Positions 37,192 through 50,627 of a stretch of 64,000 nucleotides of DNA are shown here, in pieces. The stretch lies in NCBI GenBank assembly GCA_964017155.1, contig OZ024857.1:26965401-27029400 (forward strand), in the 5' to 3' direction. The notes below the pieces were generated by a model that was not told the origin of the DNA, did no database searches, and saw nothing but the letters and a program-made list of their open reading frames with translations. The position numbers and the translations under genes were made by a program. Position 1 is the first letter of the stretch, and each line of letters starts with the position of its first letter. This stretch comes from Oasisia sp. SBJ-2009. Lineage: Eukaryota > Annelida > Polychaeta > Sabellida > Siboglinidae.

Positions 37192-40100
37192 AATGTTGTT
37201 GTAGTAAACGGCGGCGATGACATCGCGATGCGCGATGTGGAGTAGACCCTACACGCTCTACAACGCGTGCGACACAGCCATCGGATTGGAACTCGAAGAG
37301 GCTTTCTTTGCGAACGTCGGTCGCAAGGGAGGAGATGTCGGATTCGATTCAGGTTGATTTCCTGAAGCGGCTGCGAAGCTTCTGTTACAGTGACTTCATT
37401 CACACTTATCGGACGTTAAATGCTAGGGGGATACGGGGTGTAGATTAGTGTAAATTAGTTTAGGTAACCATGGTCGGGAGGAGAGTAAACACTTTTCGCT
37501 GTTGAAGCACTGGGAAATCAGACTCCCTCCTGCCCGAAAGGGATTGGAGGTTCGCCGGCTTGCAGATTCCTTCCATGGCTTACCCGCCGTCTTCAACTGT
37601 CAGTCATTTTAAGAAGACATTTTTCTTGTCTAATCTAAATGACTGGTAGATTGCTGACGGTGTCTTTTTCGTCATTCGATGTATCATTTTGTTAAGTAAT
37701 AAAACTGCAAAAATCAATCAAGTGGTGTATCTAGTTTTCAATTCGAAGCGTTGTTCATTGGCACGAAGCGTTTGTAGACCTACAGATAATAGACACTAGC
37801 GAAATGAGGACTCCGCAATTGCACCGTGACAAACATTATGCAACCTACGTTGAGTTTTGCTAACTTTCGGCTAAGTTCAGATGTATGTACGCACTAAGCG
37901 GTGTGAGAGCTCACCGTGAATCCTTATTCATTCGTTATACTTAGCACCGCGTAGTCCGAGAAAACATCTGGTCGGGTTGAAATAGAATATTTCGAGGGAG
38001 AAGTGAGAGAACCATCGGAGCAACTGAGTTCAAAGAACCACGATTGCAGTTATTTTCGACTATTGCAATAATGGTATACGCTGCACAGATCAATGACACG
38101 ATTACTTGGACTATGGGTATGCATCTTTTAACGGATATGTGTGGGTTCATAGTCTTATACCGCAGTGCCGTAGAGGATTCTAAGGTTGGTTGAGGGGTAG
38201 CAGTCCCCCGTACATTGTCGCAATTTTGCCTCGGTATGTTTTCATTAGAATAACGTATCGCATATACGATTTGAAGCAGATGTGCCCCCACCACATACAG
38301 ATGTTCCACCGTGGATATTCTTGAGTTCTGAACGTCGCCGCACACAGGTATCAAATGTTCTACGTCCCCCCCCCCCACCGCTCCGCGCCTATCTTGTCTT
38401 AACGTCGAGATCCGACATCCGAAAAATTGCGAACGTCGCCGCGAGAAATGTCAACACGTCCCATCGCGATGTCGAGTTGTGCAGAAGCTACCGCTCAGTC
38501 TACACAATTGTAGATTTGTCCCCCTCTTCATAAGGCTACGCCGCCCGCATTTGCACACGTGCTATTTCATCTGGTCTATCGTTACATCAATGTAAACTTA
38601 GAATATAATAATCAATTACGCAAATGTTTGCATAGTTACTGTGTTGAAGTAATCGCAACGGAAATTCGAATTCTCTCAGACGAGACGATCGCTCTGTTAG
38701 AAATTATTTCAACCATTTATTATCGAAAAAGGTATGAAACTAAACTAAACGATACATGATAAGGTGGCAGGTAATTAAATTGTTGGCAGTTGTCACTATA
38801 GTCGGGCCACAACCACTCGATGAGCCGGTTCATGCACACAGACATGCAAGACTTCACGATGGACTACGATCTTCCGAGTAACGATTCCGATTTTCGTCTT
38901 CGGTTTGGGATGCAGATTGTTGATGACGATGGCGCCAAATCGGACCAGTTCTGTATGTCGGTCGTAGCGAAGCCGACGAACACTATAGCGCCATTTGGTT
39001 CCCGCATCCAGTTGGTTGAAGGCAGTATGACGAACTCTTTTAAGTTAAGCAGCCATATTTGACAAGGGTCGGACGAGAGAAAGATCGAGAATGTGACAAG
39101 ACAAAGTCCGTCGTAGCTGGGCATATACCAACAAATGATTTCCCATAGGCGGCCATTGTAACGTTTCTTGGATTTCCCACCATGTTTTTTATCCATAGTA
39201 TTGCTAATATCAGACATTGATTAGTCTCCATTCACACGTGTCATGTATACAATTTGTGAAAATGACACATCTCTTTCACCTACAAACAAATCTCTAACCT
39301 GATACCCCTTCATGTTTCCTTCAATCAGCCGCCGCTTGCAAATGTTGACACCTCTAGGCCGAATTACATCTGTGTGCATACGCACCTGGTCAGAGTCTGA
39401 GAAATATCGTTATTTCGCAGCTGTGATATCATGCTACGCAGACATATCATTTCCATTGAACTAGTCCTGCATTTGGTGCTTCTAGAAATTAAAAAGAAAA
39501 GCACAACGCAGTTCTTTTACGCTGGACTACAATCAGGATCAATGGCGTAGGAATCCATTTAGTGGTGTGTCCCCAGCTGGCTAGCGACACGTTTCGCTAA
39601 CGATTGACGATGTGTCACAGCAGAATTACTTCACCCCGACAGACGACGAAAACGTAAGCGCAGTGTACTCACACGATGACAGAGACCGGTCTGTTCCCTC
39701 GATCGTATCGTCTTTTAAGTAATGTGCCATTACCCGACGAAAAAGTTCCGAAAAGCAACAGCATTAGTTAGTTGTTTGAACGTCTGTGAGGACTTGTGTA
39801 TTGTTGTGTTGCGTTTTGATTTGCACGTGAGTAGAAGTGACAGTTTTGTTCAGCCAGCGGGGTATCACGGTTGTCAAATTAAATCCGATGGCAGTGCGTC
39901 TTTTCGGCGTAGTGATACAGGTGCAATTATGATTGGTGATATCATCACGACCAATCACTCTTTGGTTTTAGCACAAATGAAAGGGCGGCAGGACAGACAG
40001 AGATTTCTGGGAAAATGTGGTGTTTTAGTTCCACGAATTATACACGGCACTTTTGTCAGTGCATGTTATTTATGCTGTGTCAATTTCACGAAACGATCTG

Positions 40101-40642
40101 AACAATTATTTTCAGGATATGAAGATGACGTTTTAATTAACGCCTGTGGCGAAACAAAAAGTAGTTTCACCCCGTTTTTATTCGAAAGTACACGTACACA
40201 CCCTTGCGGGCGCGTACATATATGCGCCCTCTCTCGTACACACGCACGTACACTCGTATTGTTTTTGTATATTCACTGGTGGAGAGTGTCCCAGAAGTCT
40301 ACCTTCAACGGTAACAGGCTAGTGTTTCTAAGAACACGAATACACAGAGGAACACGCGATCGTACACGCGAACGCACGCCACAGGAAACGTAAGAATTGG
40401 CACATGCGTAAAACGTCCCAGGAAGTTTGCCAGGAAGTTGCGCATTGCGCAACTGCGGATTCTCACAATTAGTCGACACGTGATTGCGGTTTCCGCACAA
40501 CAACGAGACAACGAGTAGGGAGTCTGATGTATACAAAGGCGAATTGGAGCCGTGGCAGGTCAGTTTTATTCATGTTTTCGTCGTTTTCTACCTCGTCGCC
40601 TTTTTGTGATAGTAATTTATGCTCATACTATTAAATTGCTGC
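37192..40642 (+). repeat. L module 4
   Basis: 3451 bp. Open frame 39722-40393. A one-base A insertion (TTTTAAGTAATG, about 39716) shifts the upstream frame relative to L modules 2 and 3. Shares variants with L module 6 rather than with its neighbours. Confidence 0.9.
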
Positions 40643-41818
40643 AATGTTGTTGTAGTAAACGGCGGCGATGACATCGCGATGCGCGATGCGCGATGTGGAG
40701 TAGACCCTACACGCTCTACAACGCGTTCGACACAGCCATCGGATTGGAACTCGAAGAGGCTTTCTTTGCGAACGTCGGTCGCAAGGGAGGAGACGTCGGA
40801 TTCGATTCAGGTTGATTTCATGAAGCGGCTGCGAAGCTTCTGTTACAGTGACTTTATTCACACTTATCGGACGTTAAATGCTAGGGGGTTACGGGGTGTA
40901 GATTTGTGTAAATTATTTTAGGTAACCATGGTCGGGAGGAGAGTAAACTCCTTTCGCTGTTTAAGCACTGGGAAATCAGACTTCCTCCTCCCCGAAAGGG
41001 CTTGGAGGTTCGCCGGCTTGCAGATTCCTTCCATGGCTTACCCGCCGTCTTCAATTGTCAGTCATTTTATGAAGACATTTTCCTTGTCTAATCTAAATGA
41101 CTGGTAGATTGGTGACGGTGTCTTTTTCGTCATTCGATGTATCATTTTGTTAAGTAATAAAACTGCAAAAATCAATCAAGTGGTGTATCTAATTTTCAAG
41201 TCGAAGCGTTGTTCATTGGCACGAAGCGTTTGCAGACCTACAGATAATAGACACTAGCGAAATGAGGACTCCGCAATTGCACCGTGACAAACATTATGCA
41301 ATCTACGTTGAGTTTTGCTAACTTTCGGCTAAGTTCAGATGTATGTACGCACTAAGAGGTGTGAGAGCTCACCGTGAATCCTTATTCATTCGTTATACTT
41401 AGCACCGCGAAGTCCGAGAAAACATCTGGTCGGGTTGTAATAGAATAATTCGGGGGAGAAGTGAGAGAACCATCGGAGCAACTGAGTTCAAAGAACCACG
41501 ATTGCAGTTATTTTCGACTATTGCAATAATGGTATACGCTGCACAGATCAATGACACGATTACTTGGACTATGGGTATGCATCTTTTAACGGATATGTGT
41601 GGGTTCATAGTCACGTTCGCATTGCGCAACTGCGGATTCTCACAATTAGTGGTCACGTGATTGCGGTTTCCGCCCAACAACGAGAAAACGAGTAGGGAAT
41701 CTGATGTATACGAAGGCGAATTGGATCCGTTGATGGTCAGTTTTGTTCATGTTTCGTCGTTTTCTACCTCGTCGCCTTTTTGTGATAGTAATTTATGCTC
41801 ATAGTATTAAATTGCTGC
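40643..41818 (+). repeat. S module 4
   Basis: 1176 bp. Has the 7-bp expansion. Confidence 0.9.
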
Positions 41819-43657
41819 AATGTTGTTGTAGTAAACGGCGGCGATGACATCGCGATGCGCGATGTGGAGTAGACCCTACACGCTCTACAACGCGTGCGAC
41901 ACAGCCATCGGATTGGAACTCGAAGAGGCTTTCTTTGCGAACGTCGGTCGCAAGGGAGGAGACGTCGGATTCGATTCAGGTTGATTTCCTGAAGCGGCTG
42001 CGAAGCTTCTGTTACAGTGACTTTATTCACACTTATCGGACGTTAAATGCTAGGGGGATACGGGGTGTAGATTAGTGTAAATTAGTTTAGGTAACCATGG
42101 TCGGGAGGAGAGTAAACACTTTTCGCTGTTGAAGCACTGGGAAATCAGACTCCCTCCTGCCCGAGAGGGATTGGAGGTTCGCCGGCTTGCAGATTCCTTC
42201 CATGGTTTACCCGCCGTCTTCAACTGTCAGTCATTTTAAGAAGACATTTTCCTTGTCTAATCTAAATGACTGGTAGATTGCTGACGGTGTCTTTTTCGTC
42301 ATTCGATGTATAATTTTGTTAAGTAATAAAACTGCGAAAATCAATCAAGTGGTGTATCAAGTTTTGAATTCGAAGCGTTATTCAGTGGCACGAAGCATAT
42401 GTAGACCTACACATAATAGACACTAGCGAAATGAGGACTCCGCAATTGCACCGTGACAAACATTATGCAACCTACGTTGAGTTTTGCTAACTTTCGGCTA
42501 AGTTCAGATGTATGTACGCACTAAGCGGTGTGAGAGCTCACCGTGAATCCTTATCCATTCGCTATTCTTAGCACCGCGAAGTCCGAGAAAACAACACCTC
42601 GTCGGGTTGTAATAGAATAATTCAGGGGAGAAGTGAGAGAACCATTGGAGCAACTTAGTTCAAAGAACAACGATTGCAGTTAATTGCGACTATTGCATAA
42701 TGGTATACGCTGCACAGCTCAATGAACACGACTACTTGTAATACGGGTATGCATCTTTTAACGGATATGTGTGATTTCATAGACTTATACCGCAGTGCCG
42801 TAGAAGATTCTAAGGTTGGTTGAGGGGTAGCAGTCCCCGTACATTGTCGCAGTGACAGTTTTGTTCAGCCAGCGGGGTATCACGGTTGTCAAATTAAATC
42901 CGATGGCAGTGCGTCTTTTCGGCGTAGTGATACAGGTGCAATTATGATTGGTGATATCATCACGACCAATCACTCTTTGGTTTTAGCACAAATGAAAGGG
43001 CGGCAGGACAGACAGAGATTTCTGGGAAAATGTGGTGTTTTAGTTCCACGAATTATCCACGGCACTTTTGTCAGTGCATGTTATTTATGCTGTGTCAATT
43101 TCTCGAAACGATCTGAACAATTATTTTCAGGATATGAAGATAACGTTGTAATAAACGCCTGTGGCGAAACAAAAAGTAGTTTCACCCCGTTTTTATTCGA
43201 ATGTACACGTACACACCCTTGCGGGCGCGGACATACACGCGCCCTCTCTCGTACACACGCACGTACACTCGTATTGTTTTTGTATATTCACTGGTGGAGA
43301 GTGTCCCAGAAGTCTACCTTCAACGGTAACAGGCTAGTGTTTCTAAGAACACGAATACACAGAGGAACACGCGATCGTACACGCGAACGCACGCCACAGG
43401 AAACGTAAGAATTGGCACATGCGTAAAACGTCCTAGGAAGTTTGTCAGGAAGTTGCGCATTGCGCAACTGCGGATTCTCACAATTAGTCGACACGTGATT
43501 GCGGTTTCCGCCCAACAACGAGACAACGAGTAGGGAGTCTGATGTATACAAAGGCGAATTGGAGCCGTGGCAGGTCAGTTTTATTCATGTTTTCGTCGTT
43601 TTCTAACTCGTCGCCTTTTTGTGATAGTAATTTATGCTCATACTATTAAATTGCTGC
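41819..43657 (+). repeat. M module 1
   Basis: 1839 bp. Internal deletion joins GTACATTGTCGCA (about 42851) to GTGACAGTTTTGTTCAGCC, removing about 1.61 kb of L that includes the poly-C tract and the first third of the long open frame. A 154-codon remnant remains open at 42944-43408. Confidence 0.9.
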
Positions 43658-46600
43658 AATGTTGTTGTAGTAAACGGCGGCGATGACATCGCGATGCGCG
43701 ATGTGGAGTAGACCCTACACGCTCTACAACGCGTTCGACACAACCATCGGATTGGAACTCGAAGAGGCTTTCTTTGCGAACGTCGGTCGCAAGGGAGGAG
43801 ACGTCGCATTCGATTCAGGTGGATTTCATGAAGCGGCTGCGAAGCTTCTGTTACAGTGACTTTATTCACACTTATCGGACGTTAAATGCTAGGGGGTTAC
43901 GGGGTGTAGATTTGTGTAAATTATTTTAGGTAACCATGGTCGGGAGGAGAGTAAACTCCTTTCACTGTTTAAGCACTGGGAAATCAGACTTCCTCCTCCC
44001 CGAAAGGGCTTGGAGGTTCGCCGGCTTGCAGATTCCTTCCATGGCTTACCCGCCGTCTTCAATTGTCAGTCATTTTAAGAAGACATTTTCCTTGTCTAAT
44101 CTAAATGACTGGTAGATTGCTGACGGTGTGTTTTTCGTCATTCGATGTATCATTTTGTTAAGTAATAAAACGGCAAAAATCAATCAAGTGGTGTATCTAG
44201 TTTTCAATTCGAAGCTTTGTTCATTGGCAGGAAGCGTTTGTAGACCTACAGATAATAGATACTAGCGAAATGAGGACTCCGCAATTGCACCGTGACAAAC
44301 ATTATGCAACCTACGTTTGAGTTTTGCTAACTTTCGGCTAGGTTCAGATGTATATACCCACTAAGAGGTGTGAGAGCTCACCGTGAATCCTTATTCATTC
44401 GTTATACTTAGCACCGCGAAGTCCGAGAAAACATCTGGTCGGGTTGTAATAGAATAATTCGGGGGAGAAGTGAGAGAACCATCGGAGCAACTGAGTTCAA
44501 AGAACCACGATTGCAGTTATTTTCGACTATTGCAATAATGGTATACGCTGCACAGCTCAATGACACGATTACTTGGACTATGCATCTTTTAACGGATATG
44601 TGTGGGATCATAGTCTTATACCGCAGTGCCGTAGAGGATTCTAAGGTTGGTTGAGGGGTAGCAGTTCCCCGTACATTGTCGCAATTTTGCCTCGGTATGT
44701 TTTCATTAGAATAACGTATCGCATATACGATTTGAAACAGATGTGCCCCCACCACATACAGATGTTCCACCGTGGACATTCTTGAGTTCTGAACGTTGCC
44801 GCGCACAGGTATCAAATGTTCTACGTCCCCCCCCCTCCCCCCCCACCGCTACGCGCCTATCTTGTCTTAACGTCGAGATCCGACATCCGAGAAATTGCGA
44901 ACGTCGCCGCGAGAAATGTCAACACGTCCCATCGCGATGTCGAGTTGTGCAGAAGCTACCGCTCAGTCTACACAATTGTAGATTTGTCCCCCTCTTCATA
45001 AGGCTACGCCACCCGCATTTGCACACGTGCTATTTCATCTGGTCTATCGTTACATCAATGTAAACTTAGAATATAATAATCAATTACGAAAATGTTTGCA
45101 TAGTTAGTGTGTTGAAGTAATCGCAACGGAAATTCGTATTCTCTCAGACGAGACGATCGCTCTGTTAGAAATTATTTCAACCATTTATTACCGAAAAAGG
45201 TATGAAACTAAACTAAACGATACATGATAAGGTGGCAGGTAATTAAATTGTTGGCAGTTGTCACTATAGTCGGGCCACAACCATTCGATGAGCCGATTCA
45301 TGCACACAGACATGCAAGACTTCACGATGGACTACGATCTTCCGAGTGGGATTCCGATGTTCGTCTTCGGTTTGGGATGCAGATATTTGATGACGATGGC
45401 GCCAAATCGGACCAGTTCAGTATGTCGGTCGTATCGAAGCCGACGAACACTATAGCGCAATTTGGTGCCCGCATCCAGTTGGTTGAAGGCAGTATGACGA
45501 ACTCTTTTAAGTTAAGCAGCCATATTTGACAAGGGTCGGACGAGAGAAAGATCGAGAATGTGACAAGACAAAGTCCGTCGTAGCTGGGTATATACCAACA
45601 AATGATTTCCCATAGGCGGCCATTGTAACGTTTCTTGGATTTCCCACCATGTTTTTTATCCATAGTATTGCTAATTTCAGACATTGATTAGTCTCCATTC
45701 ACACGTGTCATGTATACAATTTGTGAAAATGACACATCTCTTTCACCTACAAACAAATCTCTAACCTGATACCCCTTCATTTTTCCTTCAATCAGCCGCC
45801 GCTTGCAAATGTTGACACCTCTAGGCCGAATTACATCTGTGTGCATACGCACCTGGTCAGAGTCTAACAAATATCTTTATTTCGCAGCTGTGATATCATG
45901 CTACGCAGACATATCATTTCCATTGAACTAGTCCTGCATTTGGTGCTTCTAGAAATTAAAAAGAAAAGCACAACGCAGTTCTTTTACGCTGGACTACAAT
46001 CAGGATCAATGGCGTAGGAATCCATTTAGTGGTATGTCCCCAGCTGGCTAGCGACACGTTTCGCTAACGATTGACGATGTGTCACAGCAGAATTCTTCAC
46101 CCCGACAGACGACGAAAACGTAAGCGCAGTGTACTCACACGATGACAGAGACCGGTCTGTTCCCTCGATCGTATCGTCTTTTAGTAATGTGCCATTACCC
46201 GACGAAAGAGTTCCGAAATGCAACAGCAGTATGCATGTTAATTGTTTGAACGTCTGTGAGGACGTGTGTATTGTTGTGTTGTGTTTTGATTTGTCTGTGA
46301 GTAGAAGTGACAGTTTTGTTCAGCCAGCGGGGTATCACGGTTGTCAAATTAAATCCGATGGCAGTGCGTCTTTTCGGCGTAGTGATACAGGTGCAATTAT
46401 GATTGGTGATATCATCACGATCAATTACTCTTTGCTTTTAGCAGAAATGAAAGGGCGGCAGGACAGACAGAGATTTCTGGGAAAATGTGGTGTTTTAGTT
46501 CAACGAATTATACACGGCACTTTTGTCAGTGCATGTTATTTATGCTGTGTCAATTTCACGAAACGATCTGAACAATTATTTTCAGGATATGAAGATAACG

Positions 46601-47112
46601 TTGCAATAAACGCCTGTGGCGAAACAAAAAGTAGTTTCACCCCGTTTTTATTCGAATGTACACGTACACACCCTTGCGGGCGCGTACATACACGCGCCCT
46701 CTCTCGTACACACGCACGTACACTCGTATTGTTTTTGTATATTCACTGGTGGAGAGTGTCCCAGAAATCTACCTTCAACGGTAACAGGCTAGTGTTTGTA
46801 AAAACACGAATACATAGAGGAACACGCGATCGTACACGCGAACGCACGCCACAGGAAACGTAAGAATTGGCACATGCGTAAAACGTCCCAGGAAGTTTGC
46901 CAGGAAATTGCGCATTGCGCAACTGCGGATTCTCACAATTAGTCGACACGTGATTGCGGTTTCCGCCCAACAACGAGACAACGAGTAGGGAGTCTGATGT
47001 ATACAAAGGCGAATTGGAGCCGTGGCAGGTCAGTTTTATTCATGTTTTCGTCGTTTTCTACCTCGTCGCCTTTTTGTGATAGTAATTTATGCTCATACTA
47101 TTAAATTGCTGC
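43658..47112 (+). repeat. L module 5
   Basis: 3455 bp. Open frame 46129-46863 of the 244-codon type, like L module 1. Confidence 0.9.
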
Positions 47113-47969
47113 AATGTTGTTGTAGTAAACGGCGGCGATGACATCGCGATGCGCGATGTGGAGTAGACCCTACACGCTCTACAACGCGTTCGTCACAGCC
47201 ATCGGATTGGAACTCGAAGAGGGTTTCTTTGCGAACGTCGGTCGCAAGGGAGAAGACGTCGGATTCGATTCAGGTGGATTTCACGAAGCGGCTGCGAAGC
47301 TTCTGTTACAGTGACTTTATTCACACTTATCGGACGTTAAATGCTAGGGGGTTACGGGGTGTAGATTTGTGTAAATTATTTTAGGTAACCATGGTCGGGA
47401 GGAGAGTAAACTCCTTTCGCTGTTTAAGCACTGGGAAATCAGACTTCCTCCTCCCCGAAAGGGCTTGGAGATTCGCCGGCTTGCAGATTCCTTCCATGGC
47501 TTACACGCCGTCTTCAATTGTCAGTCTTTTTAAGAAGACATTTTCCTTGTCTAATCTAAATGACTGGTAGATTGCTGACGGTGTCTTTTTCGTCATTCGA
47601 TGTATAATTTTGTTAAGTAATAAAACTGCAAAAATCAATCAAGTGGTGTATCTAATTTTCAAGTCGAAGCGTTGTTCATTGGCACGAAGCGTTTGTAGAC
47701 CTACAGATAATAGACACTAGCGAAATGAGGACTCCGCAATTGCACCGTGACAAACATTATGCAATCTACGTTGAGTTTTGCTAACTTTCGGCTAAGTTCA
47801 GATGTATGTACGCACTAAGAGGTGTGAGAGCTCACCGTGAATCCTTATTCATTCGTTATACTTAGCACCGCGAAGTCCGAGAAAACATCTGGTCGGGTTG
47901 TAATAGAATAATTCGGGGGAGAAGTGAGAGAACCATCGGAGCAACTGAGTTCAAAGAACCACGATTGCA

Positions 47970-50219
47970 ACAAGGGGTGAGAACGTGTTGGACATAGTGT
48001 TGAGCTCACAGAAGGAATTTATTGATAATGTCAGGATATGTGAGCCACTGGGATGTAGTGATCACAACCAGATATATTTTATCATCAAAGTAAAAGGAGA
48101 ACAGAATCGAAAAATACGGTACAGGAAAAATTTTCACAAAGGAAGATATAAGGACATGAGGAAATATTTAGCAAAGATAGACTGGAATAACGCACTGGAG
48201 AATAAGACAGCAAAAGAATGTTGGAATATCTTAAAGAGTGAAATTGACTGCATTGTCGAAAAATTTGTCCCCTTGAAAAAACAAGGGAAACGGTCAAAAA
48301 AGAAACACTTATCAAAAGAAGCCATTAGAAAAATCAAATACAAGCAAATGATGTGGAAGACATATAGACATAATGGAAGTGAAGAAGACTATGCCATTTA
48401 TAAAGAAGCACTTAACCAAGCTACAGCTGAAATTAGAAATTCAAAGAGAAGCTATGAACAAAAATTAGCTTTTAATATAAAACATGACAGCAAGAGTTTT
48501 TATGCGTATGTTCGAAGTAAACAGAAAGTTCAGGATAAGGTCGGACCTCTAGAAGATAGTGATGGAAAAATAATAACAGAGGGATTCTTAATGGCAGAAA
48601 ACCTAAATGAATACTTTAGTTCGGTATTTACCAGGGAAGATATTAGTGCATTACCAGTACCAGAGACTAAATTCGAAGGGAGAGAGTCAGACTATTTAGG
48701 ACAACTAATTGTAACACCAAAAATGGTAGCTAAGAAAATAAGGGACATGAAGGATAATAAGTCACCTGGAGTGGATGGGATTCCTCCCAAATTACTACTG
48801 GAAATTGTAGAACAAATTAGCACACCACTTGCAACAGTGTTCAATTTGGCATTAGAGGAAGGAGTAGTTCCGTTAGAATGGAAAGAAGCAAACATCATAC
48901 CATTATTTAAAAAAGGATCAAGAAGCAAGTCAGAGAACTATAGACCAGTGAGTTTAACATCGGTGATTTGTAAACTATTAGAAAGACTAATTAAAGAGCA
49001 CTTGGTTGATTTTCTTGTTAAAAATAACTTGATTAACCCATCTCAACATGGGTTTCTAAAAGCGAGGTCATGCTTAACAAATATCTTATGTTTTTTGGAA
49101 GATGTCACAAAGTGGGTAGATGAGGGATCACCAGTAGATATAATATACTTAGATTTTAAAAAAGCTTTTGACAAAGTGCCACATCAAAGATTACTACTTA
49201 AACTGAAGGCCCATGGCATAGGCAATGTTATGATTAACTGGATAGAAAAATGGCTTATTGATAGAAGACAAAGAGTAGTAGTTGATGGGGAGGTTTCAAA
49301 CTGGAAATCGGTTTTGAGTGGAGTACCGCAGGGATCAGTATTGGGACCTATTTTGTTCTTAATATATATCAATGATTTGGATGATGATATAACAAGCAAG
49401 GTGTTGAAGTTTGCGGATGATACAAAAGTGTTCAGAAAAATAAAAAGTGATACAGATAGACAGCAATTACAAGATGATCTAAATAAGTTGACCGAATGGT
49501 CTGAGAAGTGGCAAATGCTGTTTAATTATGGGAAGTGTAAGTGCCTCCACACAGGACATGGGAATGAAGATGCACAATATACAATGGGTGATACTGTACT
49601 AAATACTACCGTAAAGGAAAAGGACTTAGGGTTAACTATTAGTGCTGATATGAAGGTATCGGAACAGTGTGCAATTGCAGCAGCGAAGGGAAACCAAATT
49701 CTTGGATTAATTAGGCGAAATATAGTGTACAAGGAAAAAGAACTAATAATACCACTGTACAAAACAATAGTTAGGCCTCATTTAGAATATTGCATACAGG
49801 CATGGAGGCCATATCGCAAGAAGGATATTGATATACTAGAAAGAGTACAAAGAAGAGCAACCAAAATGATACAAAAACTCAGGAATATTAGTTATGAAAT
49901 GCGTCTAAAAGAATGTGGATTAACAACACTAGAAACCAGGAGACTGCGAGGAGATCAGATAGAAGTTTTTAAAATATTGAATGGGTATGAAAATATTGAC
50001 AGAAATATTTTTTTCTCAGTCAAGGAAGAGAGAAGGACTAGAGGACATGGAGTTACATTAGCAAAGAAGCAATGTAGATTAGATATTAGAAAACTTTCAT
50101 TTTCACAAAGAACAGTAAATGAATGGAACAGATTATCGGCTGATTGTGTAAGTGCTAGTAGTGTTAATATGTTCAAAAATAAAATTGACATGTACCTAAG
50201 AAGGGCGGGGTACATTTAG
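47970..50219 (+). CDS. LINE ORF2-type protein: endonuclease remnant plus reverse transcriptase
   Basis: An open frame from the insertion edge (TRGENVLDIVLSS...) to TAG at 50217-50219. Counting from the GTG at 47985 (744 codons), the end of the APE-type endonuclease is visible as GCSDHNQ (23-29). Reverse-transcriptase motifs follow: KSPGVDG (259-265), YRPVSL (319-324), YLDFKKAFD (388-396), SGVPQGSVLGP (445-455) and the catalytic FADDT (476-480). The C-terminus has the [16 protein letters not shown] and FKNKIDMYLRRAGY block of CR1/Rex/Daphne-like elements. No in-frame stop or frameshift is present, so the insertion looks young. There is no native start: the true N-terminus was lost on insertion. 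The family assignment within the superfamily is inferred. Confidence 0.92.
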   Translation, partial: TRGENVLDIVLSSQKEFIDNVRICEPLGCSDHNQIYFIIKVKGEQNRKIRYRKNFHKGRYKDMRKYLAKIDWNNALENKTAKECWNILKSEIDCIVEKFVPLKKQGKRSKKKHLSKEAIRKIKYKQMMWKTYRHNGSEEDYAIYKEALNQATAEIRNSKRSYEQKLAFNIKHDSKSFYAYVRSKQKVQDKVGPLEDSDGKIITEGFLMAENLNEYFSSVFTREDISALPVPETKFEGRESDYLGQLIVTPKMVAKKIRDMKDNKSPGVDGIPPKLLLEIVEQISTPLATVFNLALEEGVVPLEWKEANIIPLFKKGSRSKSENYRPVSLTSVICKLLERLIKEHLVDFLVKNNLINPSQHGFLKARSCLTNILCFLEDVTKWVDEGSPVDIIYLDFKKAFDKVPHQRLLLKLKAHGIGNVMINWIEKWLIDRRQRVVVDGEVSNWKSVLSGVPQGSVLGPILFLIYINDLDDDITSKVLKFADDTKVFRKIKSDTDRQQLQDDLNKLTEWSEKWQMLFNYGKCKCLHTGHGNEDAQYTMGDTVLNTTVKEKDLGLTISADMKVSEQCAIAAAKGNQILGLIRRNIVYKEKELIIPLYKTIVRPHLEYCIQAWRPYRKKDIDILERVQRRATKMIQKLRNISYEMRLKECGLTTLETRRLRGDQIEVFKILNGYENIDRNIFFSVKEERRTRGHGVTLAKKQCRLDIRKLSFSQRTVNEWNRLSADCVSASSVNMFKNKIDMYLRRAGYI

Positions 50220-50320
50220 ATAGATTGGTTGGACTCTCGATAAGCCAAAGGGCTTCCTTGTCCACCTGCCATCTTGAGTTTATTCTCTAGGTGGCAATCT
50301 TGTTAAATCTTGTTAAATCT
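47970..50320 (+). mobile_element. CR1/Jockey-superfamily non-LTR retrotransposon, 5'-truncated
   Basis: 2351 bp inserted in an S module. It starts inside the endonuclease domain, has a complete reverse transcriptase, a ~100-bp 3' UTR, and ends in a short TTGTTAAATC tandem tail instead of poly(A). Comparison with uninterrupted modules shows that 4-5 bases of target (GTTA or GTTAT) are missing and no target-site duplication is present. A fragment of the same family lies at 11563-11951. Confidence 0.93.
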
Positions 50321-50627
50321 TTTCGACTATTGCAATAATGGTATACGCTGCACAGATCAATGACACGATTACTTGGACTATGGGTATGCATCTTTTAACG
50401 GATATGTGTGGGTTCATAGTCACGTTCGCATTGCGCAACTGCGGATTCTCACAATTAGTGGTCACGTGATTGCGGTTTCCGCCCAACAACGAGAAAACGA
50501 GTAGGGAATCTGATGTATACGAAGGCGAATTGGATCCGTTGATGGTCAGTTTTGTTCATGTTTCGTCGTTTTCTACCTCGTCGCCTTTTTGTGATAGTAA
50601 TTTATGCTCATAGTATTAAATTGCTGC

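Larger units (their letters stand above)
47113..50627 (+). repeat. S module 5, interrupted by a LINE
   Basis: S-type sequence at 47113-47969 and 50321-50627 around the insertion at 47970-50320. Without the insert it is about 1165 bp. It lacks the 7-bp GCGATGC expansion. Confidence 0.92.

Noticed and set aside
38864..39217. Minus-strand frame of 117-120 codons (MSEISNTMDKKHGGKSKK...)
   Set aside because: Overlaps a plus-strand frame of similar length, no recognised motif, and changes between copies look unconstrained.
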